DNA of 64,000 nucleotides. It comes from Aporrectodea caliginosa (Eukaryota > Annelida > Clitellata > Crassiclitellata > Lumbricidae). Within the stretch, counting starts at the first letter, position 1. Each line of letters begins with the position of its first letter. A program made the translations under genes and the position numbers. Under the pieces are notes generated by a model. That model saw only the letters and a program-made list of their open reading frames with translations. It ran no database searches and was not told the origin of the DNA. Below are positions 25,303-36,000 of this stretch, piece after piece. Location: positions 442,501 through 506,500 of the forward strand of contig JACEVL010000163.1 in NCBI GenBank assembly GCA_020284085.1, read 5' to 3'.

Positions 25303-26756
25303 GGCACATGGTTTATAACGAGTGTGTAGCGTGCATGCGTGTATTCCTCTAATGACTTGTGTGGTCCGTTGATTAATGTCTCGGTCTTAATCTTGAAGAT
25401 CTATAACATTGACAACAATTAATCATAAGTTTAAGTAGGAATTGATCGACTTCATTTTATTAATTCGAAAAGGCAGCTTGCAAGTGAGCAACTATTAGCG
25501 CTGAGCGCGTTTTTCCAATCTGATTCGCTGCCACTGTTGGAAAGTAGGCCTACGGTAAAGACTAGGCCTTGTCTGTGGACCTTAGAAAAATCCCAAGATT
25601 GCTATAGGGCCTACACAATCCTCAGATCCGAAGTCGACCCCAAAATCCGAAGATCTTGGGAAACATCCCAAGGAGTGGAGGCTCTGACTGTAATCAACCT
25701 GCAGCCATATAAAGACTAACCAGATTTGGAGAATTAGCAGCTGTGACTATATATAAACTGAAAGTTTGTCCTTATGTTTCTTTGGCCGGTAAAGGCTCGC
25801 GAACAGAACGCTCTTGCGACACGAAATTTTTACAAAACCTTAGAAGAATCTGTAAGTTTCTCAACACACAGTAAAGTAACTTTAAATTCAAATTTATGGA
25901 CATTTTAAGTTTCCATAATGGTCACGTTCAATATCGATAACAGCGGCCAATTGTCTTCACGTCAGGCAGGGCTAAATATGCAAATCAGGCACATTCGTTC
26001 ATAAAACCACGACGTCGACCGCCCTGAAAATTACTCTCACTTATGGAACACTAGATGCTCGAGAATAAGGTCTACGCTCAAAACCGCGATCGTCAAAACC
26101 GCGATCACAAAATAGCGATGCACAAAACAGCGACTGCATAAAATAGCGATCATCAAAACAACGATTAAATTCGAAGATTGACTTATGTAATGTACGTTGA
26201 TTGGTCCTGATTGCGAACTTAATTAGCGTTTATTATTTTACTAAGTCATTTGAAGTTGTTGGAGTGAGAGCGGAAATGGCAGCGTTGATTGGTCCTGATT
26301 GCGAACTTAATTGAACTTAAAATGTTGTAGTTATGTAAGCTACATCGCAGGACAAATACCAAATTCATTTCGAAGAATCTACAGAGAAACTGCAGACAAA
26401 ATAAAAGGCATCGTCGGCAATTAGGGCCTACAGTCCTACACTAATCGACCTAGGCTATATTGGACTAGCCTAGGCCTACTTTCGTGGAATTGGACATAAT
26501 TTAGGTCTTCAAATTTTACATTACACATTTGTTATAATATTATTTATACTTCGTGATACATTAAAACTTTCTATAATAAATCGCTGAAATCGCTGTTTTG
26601 ATGATCGCTATTTTATGCAGTCGCTGTTTTGTGCATCGCTATTTTGTGATCGCGGTTTTGACGATCGCTGTTTTGTGATCGCGGTTTTGAACGTAAACCG
26701 AGAATAAGAGGCCGAGTTTCTAGGACAAGGCAACTATTTCCAGCTCATAATGTTTG
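25303..26756 (+). repeat. Tandem subcopy a of the distal duplicated block
   Basis: Near-identical to 27402-28209 (subcopy b) and to the inverse of 54920-55750. It holds TAGGCCTA octamers common to all copies and is interrupted by the hAT element at 26069. Confidence 0.85.
26069..26699. mobile_element. hAT-type element with subterminal 'aaaacagcgatc' repeats
   Basis: The ends GGTCTACGCTCAAAACCGCG and its near-complement carry 8-bp duplications GAGAATAA at 26061-26068 and 26700-26707. The sister loci (28160 and 54960) show the uninterrupted 'ctcgagaataagaggcc'. Each end carries about six repeats of cgatc-aaaac-agcgat in inverted orientation. There is no transposase, so the element is non-autonomous. 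Confidence 0.9.
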
Positions 26757-27126
26757 ATATTTAAAGGTAGAAAAACTAATCTTTGTGTTTGAATAGAACC
26801 TTGGAATGAATTATCAGTGCCAGTCCCAAGCCAGGATAAAGAAGGAGGGCAACGCAATAATCTTTGTTATCGCACAGTGTCGTGTAACTCATTACTGCTA
26901 CTAGCACATCATTATTCACCTCAATCACCTGTTTTCCATCTGAAAGGGTATATTTCGATTTGCTGCAGAGTCCAACGAGAACTTCGTGACGAGTGTGGCA
27001 CCTCTTAATCATATTATAACTTTAAATTTTTGGGGGTTTAATTTGTTTTTCATTACATATAACAATATCCAGGGGTAAGAAATTTAAAAGTGCCCATTTG
27101 GTTTTTTATGCCACATAAGGACCACC

Positions 27127-27128
<2 letters not shown>
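26751..27128 (+). repeat. Junction sequence with dispersed repeat copy
   Basis: Separates tandem subcopies a and b. 26813-26900 is another copy of the unclassified repeat at 15148-15232. The rest is unremarkable. Confidence 0.5.

Positions 27129-27213
<85 letters not shown>
27129..27213. repeat. (AT)n microsatellite
   Basis: About 42 at units, at the left edge of tandem subcopy b. Confidence 0.95.
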
Positions 27214-27216
<3 letters not shown>

Positions 27217-28209
27217 CTGTGTGTATGTGTGTGTGTGTTAATTGTTGCATGTATGCATGTAGTATATATGTTATCTGTAGTATATCATATGTATGATTAT
27301 ATGGATTATTACATGCATTTAGATTAATTGTATATAATTATATTTATATGCATAGATTTGTAGACCACTTGTTAAAATTACAGCTTGAGTGGCCAATGCA
27401 CAGGCACATGGTTTATAACGAGTGTGTAGCGTGCATGCGTGTATTCCTCTAATGACTTGTGTGGTCCGTTGATTAATGTCTCGGTCTTAATCTTGAAGAT
27501 CTATAACATTGACAACAATTAATCATAAGTTTAAGTAGGAATTGATCGACTTCATTTTATTAATTCGAAAAGGCAGCTTGCAAGTGAGCAACTATTAGCG
27601 CTGAGCGCGTTTTTCCAATCTGATTCGCTGCCACTGTTGGAAAGTAGGCCTACGGTAAAGACTAGGCCTTGTCTGTAGACCTTAGAAAAATCCCAAGATT
27701 GCTATAGGGCCTACACAATCCTCAGATCCGAAGTCGACCCCAAAATCCGAAGATCTTGGGAAACATCCCAAGGAGTGGAGTCTCTGACTGTAATCAACCT
27801 GCAGCCATAAAGACTAACCAGATTTGGAGAATTAGCAGCTGTGACTATATATAAACTGAAAGTTTGTCCTTATGTTTCTTTGGCCGGTAAAGGCTCGCGA
27901 ACAGAACGCTCTTGCGACACGAAATTTTTACAAAACCTTAGAAGAATCTGTAAGTTTCTCAACACACAGTAAAGTAACTTTAAATTCAAATTTATGGACA
28001 TTTTAAGTTTCCATAATGGTCACGTTCAATATCGATAACAGCGGCCAATTGTCTTCACGTTAGGCAGGGCTAAATATGCAAATCAGGCACATTCGTTCAT
28101 AAAACCACGACGTCGACCGCCCTGAAAATTACTCTCACTTATGGAACACTAGATACTCGAGAATAAGAGGCCGAGTTTCTAGGACAAGGCAACTATTTCC
28201 AGCTCATAA
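27214..28209 (+). repeat. Tandem subcopy b of the distal duplicated block
   Basis: Direct repeat of 23915-26750 lacking the three insertions found there. It therefore serves as the empty-site reference for them. Confidence 0.85.
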
Positions 28210-28321
28210 TGTCATTTCCATTTCGAGATATGGACATTCGAGTTGACATAATTATTATGGCATTAAATACCGCTAAGCCCGTCAAGCCTGGGCGACTCGG
28301 CAGAAGTCGTCACTTGGCAAC

Positions 28322-30394
28322 CAGTGGCGGCGCGTGGATTTGTCAAAGGTGGTGCGAAGCAGCAGTGTGCCGCTCCCGTATGGCGGCAGGCCTGTCTAGT
28401 ATATAGTAGCTTAGCGAATTTTGTCTATGTTGTGTATGAGAGTAGTTAGTACTAGCCTTAGCCATTAGTAGCCTAGTATAGAGCACAGTAGCAGATGATG
28501 CAGATCCGCTACTGTTCAATCATTCGGTCGCCATCGGCCGTTTCCCGTCCATATGGAAGCACTCAATATTCAAGCACTGTTTAAGAAAGCTGGAACCAAG
28601 GATTCGTCACCTTCGAACATCAGACTTGTCTCAAATCTAACGTTCATATCAAAAGTACTTCAGCGTAGGCCCTATTGCCAACCATCAGCTGACCGAGTAG
28701 GCCCTACCGTCTAAATCACTCCTTCTTCCTCGGTTTCAGTGTGCCTACAGGCTTGGCCATTCCAGTGAGAATGCGCTCCTTAAAGTGTTCTCGGACGTAG
28801 TCAATGCCATGGATTCAGACAAACTGGCGCTATTGTCAATGCTTGATATGTCAGCTGCGTTCGACACAGTCGACCGCGATATCTTGATTCAGCGACTGTC
28901 GCTCTCGTTTGGAATCAAGGACAGAGCACTCAGTTGGTCTGAATCGTATACATACAATCCGTCCAGTTTTTAGGGGGAGGAGACGCCATCCAGGCTGGTC
29001 ACCTGCGGTGTTCCACAAGGATCAGTGCTCAATTAAACTCTCTTCGGTGTACTATAAAAGGCCGATGTGGAGAGAATTATAGAAGTACATGATTTTATTG
29101 GCCTTCTCCACCATTGCTGTGCAGACGATACACAGCTTTACTTCTTCTGTGAACCATCACAAACCGCTGAACTGAAACAGAGCGTGCTGTTGTGTATCGA
29201 ACGCATTTCAGAGTGGATGACATCCAACCGTCTCAAACTCAATCCATCGAAATCCGAGTTCCTATGGTCCACCACCCTCCGGCGTCGCCATCTACTTGAC
29301 GGCAGTATACCTTCGCCCTTGGTGACGCAGAAGACTGAAGTCCACCCAGATGACACCATCCGCAACCTTGGAGTCCACTTTGACAGTGGTATGACCATGA
29401 CAGCCCATGTTCGAGGTTGTTTTTACCAACTGCGTCGTATAAAAGCCATCCGCAGATTCATTCCAACCTCAACCGTCGTCATCTTGGTCAACAGCTTCAT
29501 TGTCTCCAGGCAGGGTTGACTACTGCAACAGCATATTGGCGGATAATGTAATGTAATTTAATGTAAATCTTCTAAAATTTATCAGCACCCACAAAAACCG
29601 CGTCATCGAGACCAGCTTATTCACCGACTTTGTCAGCTAGAGCGGATACAGTCGGTGCTCAACTCTGCTGGACGTGTCATATATGGTCGGACACCATCCG
29701 ATCATGTCACCGATCTGCTGCGCGACAACCTACACTGGCTGTGTGTCCCTCAGCGGATCACTTTCAAACTGTGCTTGATTAGGCCTACTTACAAAGCAAT
29801 GCATTTTCTCACGCCATACTACATCTCAGAGTTCTGCATTAGGGTAGCAGACAACCGACTACGATCCTCATAGAAAAATCCGCTTCAAGTCCCACGGTCT
29901 GCTACGAGGTTTGTTCCTTCTCTGTCTCATGACCCACTGCATTGAACAGTCTTCCAGATCATGTGAAGAACGCGCCATCTCTGGAGACATTTAAATCACA
30001 GCTCAAGACATATATCTTTTTAAACAATCATTTGACTGCCATTAACTTTCTGAACTCGTGTACAGCGACCTTTCCTTCGGCCTCGGCTGAGCAACGACGC
30101 TATACAAATCGTCTTATTATTACTATTATTACTAGTGTCATTCGTACTGTGCACTTAAAGTACTTTTATCATTAGCGATTTACGTATTTTTCTTGAAACT
30201 TGAAAGTTGAAATAAATTTAAATAATTCCGAGTATGAAGTTACGTAATGCAAGGTCTCTTATACCTCACGAATCAATAACTGACTCGGCAAAAAAAATAT
30301 TCCAGGTAGGCCCTAGCCAAAGTGCCGCCCTCCTCAAGTGGCCGCCCGGTGCGATCGCACCACCTTGCACACCCCCCCCCACGCGCCGCCACTG
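28322..30394. mobile_element. hAT element, 2073 bp, carrying an L2-like LINE
   Basis: The left end CAGTGGCGGCGCGTGG is matched by the right end CCACGCGCCGCCACTG. The flanks TTGGCAAC (28314-28321) and TTAGCAAC (30395-30402) differ by one base. Subterminal 'ggtggtgcga' is shared in inverted orientation. The interior is occupied by the L2-like LINE 28490-30160, so either a LINE landed in a short hAT element or the hAT captured it. The inverted duplicate keeps the left end at 54808. Confidence 0.85.
28490..30160 (+). mobile_element. L2-like LINE, RT to 3' end (broken)
   Basis: Fragments in order: HSVAIGRFPSIWK, LDMSAAFDTVD, CGVPQGSV, ADDTQLYFF (catalytic ADD), SEWMTSNRLKLNPSKSEFLW, NLGVHFDSGMTMTAHV, RRFIPTSTVVILV, AGRVIYGRTPSDHVTDLL. 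The 3' end is 'gacgctatacaaatcg' followed by (att)n, the L2-type terminus. Frames are interrupted by stops, small indels and two GGCCCTA insertions (28666, 28698) that the inverted copy lacks. It is non-functional. Confidence 0.9.
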
Positions 30395-30543
30395 TTAGCA
30401 ACGCTCAATGCCTGCTTTCTTAGCACAGCCTACCATTTTACTATATTTAGTCAGGTTCAAGCCTGTATTCGCCTGGCATTTCTCTTCACACGTATAGCCA
30501 AAGCGCGTGATCCGAATGCGTGTATAAAATATTAATATGCAAA

Positions 30544-31600
30544 TCAAGCGGATTCATCATTAGTCGCGAAGCCGTTAAAAATGACGCCTGAAAAAAACTG
30601 GGCGAAGCCGGGTACGAAATAGTGATAGATAATTGCGCTGTAAGTAAAGGAGCTGAATTTCTCGAGTCCTATTCCAAAGCACGCGTGTACATATAGTTGT
30701 GTCATTGTGGTCGATTGAGGGGAAGAGTCAGTTTGCGTAGAAGTTGATTTTAATAAGAGAGTTTGTAGGTAATGAAAGGCGGAGGGATGCACCTTGTCAG
30801 TGAAGAAGGATGCAAAAGAGTCGGTAATGGCCGTCTGTGGGATAGAGTTTGGGAGGTGGTGCCACAGTTTTCCAAAGATTTCGAGGGTTGGATGAATTTG
30901 AGTGAACAAGAGATGATGGCTGAAAAAAGTTGGCTGTGGTATCTATTAGTCAACGTTTTAAGTTTGTTAACAATGGAGCGTCTGTATGCTCGTTCCAGGC
31001 TACGACGCGATGATTTGAGAGCTTGAACGAAAGAATTGAACCATGGATTTTTTGCATGAGTTTCAGGTTTAGTGATGATTGGAGCGTGCTTGTTGAGGAG
31101 TTCTGACAGAGTGGAATTGTATGCGGACAAGAGATCGTTATGACTTAATGAGGATTGAGGAGAAGGGAGGAGGATTGAAGGTCGAGTTTGAATGCATCAA
31201 GGTCGATGGAGCTGATACGGCGGAATGAGCATAGTGTGGGTGGGGGTCGAGAAGATGCGATATATAGAGTTTAATGAAAATAGGATAATGATCGGAGGGT
31301 GAGTTCGAGTTTAGGAGGATCGATGACAGGCCGGATAAAACAGAAGTAATTGTAAGTCAAGAGTGTGGCCATATTTGTGAGTGGGGAAAGAAACATGTGT
31401 TGGATCAGATTGAAAGTGCTTAGGGAGGAAAGAAACTGGGTGGCAAATGGATCGGCAGGGTTGTCGACGTCGATGTCAAAGTCGCCACTGATAACAAATT
31501 CGTGAGGTTTGGTGACAGCAACAAATAGAAATCAGTTAAATTCCTCAAGGAAATCACTGGGTTTGCAGAGTAAGCTGAGGATGTAACGAGCCTAATTCAA
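30544..31600 (-). mobile_element. L2-like LINE, endonuclease to linker, minus strand
   Basis: Minus-strand pieces read GDFDIDVDNPADPFATQFLS (endonuclease core), then TNMATLLTYN, YNSTLSELLNKHAPIITKPE, NPWFNSFVQALKSSRRSLER and SIPQTAITDSFASFF. This order is typical of the C-terminal endonuclease and the linker before RT in L2 elements. Frames shift around 30750-30900. The RT domain is absent. Confidence 0.8.
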
Positions 31601-31639
31601 GCCACACCATGCCACGTGCACCATATTCTACAAAGGAGA

Positions 31640-31910
31640 ACGGTCGGATAACATAGTGTTCATTAACATAATGTCATTTCAGATAAGGTAGGATAATGTA
31701 ATTCTAGGTAAGATAGAGTTATAGAAAGCCCAGGTCGGATAAAATAAAGTAAGATAATATCGAGTAAGGTAAGGCTAAGAAAGGAAAGGTGAGGTAAGAC
31801 TGGGTAATATAGTGTAAAGTAAGGTGAATTAAGATAGCATCAGCTAAGTTAAGGCCAAGAAAGGTAACGTAAACTGATGTAAAATAAGTAATATTTGGTG
31901 TAGAAAGCAG
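31640..31910. repeat. Degenerate 'aggtaag' tandem tract
   Basis: Loose array of aggtaag, gataa and agtaag phrases, similar in unit content to the regular 32-bp array at 60081-60470. Confidence 0.5.
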
Positions 31911-32640
31911 CGGAGGTTAAATCAGAAAACAAGAAGCAAAAATAAGGTGCACGAATACTGTTCTCTTTTTTCGACGACCTCCCGCGAACTATATTGATAT
32001 CAGAGCTTCATATTTTCGTCCGTGTATGGACGAGCGCACTCGAAACTGGAGAGACTCTTCACTGACGTTCTTTTGAAAACACGTCGGCGACCAAGTGGCG
32101 AAGACCTACTCAGAATCAAGGTTTTACTGGAGAAATGAAGTGCTCGCGGCAGACGATAAGCTTATGGGGTCATCGATTGATCTTCAAAATGTAATCAAAT
32201 CAAATAATCGTTTATTCAAAAATCTAGTTGACAGACGACGTAACTCGATCGTTAAACATCGTCGTTTAACAGTTAGTAGAGCAGCTCATCTCAGTCTGCT
32301 GCAGATGCAAAACAGAGGTTGACAGTTGGGCGCAGATGTGGTTGGTCGCATCGCTCCGGATCTGTGTTATCCAGTAAAATAGTGGAAATCAGTCTCATAG
32401 GAACCACTGCGTAACTTTGGGTGATATTCAGATTTTTCTTAGGTCGGATTTTTGCGTATTTTGGGGACAGATAAGCCTCAGTCAAAACTTTTGGGGAGGG
32501 ACTGTCCCCCTCTATTCCACCGTGATTTACGCCACTGTGCGTAGCGGACCTTCATTGCAAACACCGACTCTAGATGGCCATAGCAGAACCGAGGGCAAGG
32601 CAAGACGAGGCGAGATAATCGAAGTCATGGTGAGGCGAGA
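31911..32640. other. No gene recognised
   Basis: 'aatcaaatcaaataatcgtt' with 'tttattcaaaaatc' at about 32190-32225 resembles an antisense LINE 3' tail. The remainder is unassigned. Confidence 0.35.
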
Positions 32641-32679
32641 TACAAAGTAAGGGAAAGTGTGTGTCTTTCTCTTGATTGC

Positions 32680-32952
32680 GCAAAAGGGGCGGAGCTTAAG
32701 GCCAGTAGCGCGGCTGGCTGCATTCGTCCGTACGTCATCGTCGGTGATATCCTATTTATGTGCGAGTCTGCGAGAGATTGCAGTTTGGGTTCGTAGATTG
32801 AATCGCACTGAGCGAGAAAGAGAGCGCGCTTTGATTTGAAAACGCAACAGACGGACAGAGAGAGGCGTGTGCTGAGATCAGGAGACGCAACGAACAACTT
32901 TTTGATCCGCTGACCACAACTACTCTTCCAGTGAACCACGTTAGGCGGAGAG
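32680..32952 (+). promoter_or_regulatory. Likely promoter / 5' UTR of the P450 gene
   Basis: Immediately upstream of the P450 start codon lie a GC box (ggggcgg, 32686-32692), a CRE-like tacgtcatc at about 32731, and cctatttatg at about 32750, which could serve as a TATA-like element. An in-frame TGA at 32932 fixes the ATG at 32953 as the first possible start. The transcription start is not determined. Confidence 0.4.
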
Positions 32953-33041
32953 ATGCTGGCACTCTGGACTTCGTTGCTGCTCTTCGTATCTGCGCTCTTC
33001 TTCGTCGTCTATCTGGCCAAGACGACGTTTCGTCGCAAACG
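32953..33041 (+). CDS. P450 exon 1 (signal anchor)
   Basis: 29 codons plus two bases. It encodes the N-terminal hydrophobic anchor and KTTFRRK. The donor is gtaaat and the intron is phase 2. Confidence 0.8.
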
Positions 33042-36000
33042 GTAAATATTACGAGAGCTTCATTCTCATTCTTTGGTCCGGTCGATAGACAGAGAAATGT
33101 ATACAGGTGTATAGGTCTATAGGTAGACAGGAACGCTGACAGCAAAGTAGATAGATATGTATATATGGGTGTATAACTAGACAGATAGATTGACGAGTGG
33201 AAAAATTAGATCTGCATATTCATTGGTAGGTAGGTTACGACGTACAAAACTAGCTAGATAGGTAGAAAGATAGGCATGCATATAGGTAGCCTACATTACA
33301 TGGAGAAGGTTATATAGATACAATAAGTAAAATGGATAGACTCATAGGCAATAGGTATGCAGTTTACTAGGTAGGCCTACACACGAAGGTAGGTAGATAA
33401 ATGGAGAGGCGAATAGGTATTGAGAAAGAAACAGCTTTGAAATGTTGATGAAGGTCCATGCTTATTATTGTGTTGATTGCTATAGTTTGGTATTGTCATG
33501 ATTCCTTTGGTGGCTGAAACTATGTTTAAAAATCCTTTCAGAATCCATTTGCATAGAGGTGTTAAATGGTTGATTTGTAGCCGTGAAGGAGAGCCTCCGG
33601 TGGTCGATGGTAGTCTCATCTGGGGCAACGCAGGCGAGTTCTCGCAGCACGCCGTTGACTTCCTTCACCGGTCGAAACAACGCCATGGCAACGTGTTTAC
33701 GATTCGCCTCATCAACCAGTACCTGACGATCATCATGGAACCGAACAGCTACGAGACGATGAGTCACGAGAAGAACTTCGACTTCGATCCGATCACGGAT
33801 CAGGTCAACTTGAACGTCTTCAGCGTGGTGCTCAGAGAACCTCAGACGATGGTTAAAGTATCGAGAACAACGGTTCGTGGCAAGCACTTGGAGACTGGCA
33901 TGGACAGCTTCGTCCGCAACCTTGACAACTCGTGTAACCAAACGTACTATGGCAAGATGGACGGAGTCAGCTGCAATGGAACCGTTGAGAAGGGGAAGCC
34001 ATGGGTGACGGACGGACTGCGAGCCTTCACGGCCAACACGGCCTTCTCTGCCATCTTCAACTCGGTCTTCGGTCGCTCGGACGGACAGATCGTTGACTCG
34101 AAGAAGGCCTACAGCAACTTCGAGATCTTTCACAAGTACTTCACCTATTTCTGGCTGGGATTGCCAAAGATTTGTTTTCCATCGGGAAGGTCTGCCTACA
34201 ACGAACTCTTCCTGATGCCCAACTCTGATGTTCTTCTGGCCCGCGATGACCTGTCACCGTACATCCGCCTGGCGATCGAGCATATGAGGGAGCAGGGACA
34301 TACGGAGACCGATATCAAGGGTCACAGTCTGGTCTATCTGCACGTTAACTACAACACCTTTCGGCTGTCATTCTGGGCTCTCAACAACCTGCTGGAAAAT
34401 GCCAAGGCCAGGGAAGCACTTCTCGAGGAACTTCACAAGAAGATCGAGGACCGTTTCGACTCTGAGACGAACACAGCCGAGTTCTCAATTCAGGACCTCG
34501 AGAACATGAAAATACTTGGTAAGCAGAACTCATCGTTTTATTAATAATTCAAATAATTTACAGATTTCTTCGAACATTTTGCCTTGTTTTAGAAATATAT
34601 CAGATTATTCTGAATAGTTTAAAGATTTTGAATGAGTTGAATCTATACTTAGATTATTCTAAAGCAAGATAGGAAAAGCCAATGCCGAATATAGGCAGAG
34701 TAAGGGAAGGAAAGATACGGTTAGACGAAGGGATGTGAAGTAAGGCGTAATCAAGTAGTTCTTCTCTTAATGACTCGGAGCGTTACAGTCGAATGTTATA
34801 ATTAGATGACCGAAGAATGTTAAAATAATACAACGCAGCAGTGCAAAGCAAAGTCATCGGCCCCAGTGATATTTTACTTCTGAAAATAATTCCAAATTCA
34901 GTTTCAATTCAGTTCTGTGTTTTTGAATATAACTTCTAATTCTAATTTTACTTCACAAATAATTTTACTTATCATTCCTATTTTAGTTCTCAAGTAATTT
35001 TAGTTCTTAATTTAGTTTTCCAAATAATTATTAATTTAAGTGCAGTATTTTCATGTTGCTATAAGAAGTCTTTGTTCAATCTCAAGAAAACTCATTTCCA
35101 GAGATTTTTTCATGCGATTTCTTCGTCCATCAGTCAAGATTCCATGTGCAAAAAATTCTTTCCACAAAGCCTGTGAGGCTGGAGCTGACACAGGATCCTC
35201 TTCTATGGGTGTGATTTTGCTGTAGGAAGCAAGCATAGCATATGCGTAAATATATTGTTTGTATTTTTCGCAGCAAGTGCTGTTCCACAAATTCCGTCTT
35301 TTTTACCGTTTGGGGTGCCTACATGGCATGTAGACCTGCCAGCCAAAGCGGGCCATATAATTATGTCGCTTCCTTCCGGCGAACATTCTCGATAAATTCA
35401 TAATTTAGAAATTTAGCGATCAAACCCGAAATAAAGCGGCATAATTATGCAACTGGGGTCGTTGGTACACGTGTGCGACAATATCAGTGTGATTCGCGTT
35501 AACGATAACGATAACGAAAATGTTCGTTAACGAAAATAAAATGATTTCGTTAACTATAGCTATAACTATAGCCTAACTAAAAAATATCATTAACTATAAC
35601 AATAACGAAAATTCATCTTTATTTTCGTTAATACAAAAATAAAAATAGGAAGTGCGATGTGGACGATTCGACATACATGAGAACGAAAAAATGCGATATT
35701 TTACTATGCAATTTGTCAGTTACTTTGGAAACTCGTGTATTCATGAAGCTGAATGAACATATAGCTTCAAAGTCTTTAAAAGCTCTGAGTAAATTGTGAA
35801 ACAGCGTGTTAATACGCACAATTTTGCTTATAGCCTTATAATTATTGTAACTAAGTAGTAACTAAAATTAACTAAAATAAATATCCATTAACTATAAGTC
35901 TATTACTATAACTATAACAAAAATAATACTAACCATAACTATAACAATACTAACATAAAACACCATTAACTATAACTGTAACTATAACTAAAATAAAATC

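Larger units (their letters stand above)
21787..28313 (+). repeat. UTP25-exon segmental duplication, copy 1
   Basis: Starting at 'aatgaggagtgtgtcatctg', this segment is collinear with 58090-54809 (inverted copy 3) and with 45755-48240 (copy 2). It carries the last UTP25 exon, a family B SINE, a family A SINE, an AT-rich zone and the block with 'gacttgtgtggtcc'. It has grown by four younger insertions (22494-22937, 24019-24537, 24629-25301, 26069-26699). Part of it is tandemly repeated (23915-26750 versus 27213-28209). Confidence 0.9.

Noticed and set aside
33480..34133. 217-codon minus-strand frame opposite P450 exon 2
   Set aside because: Antisense shadow of a well-supported coding exon.
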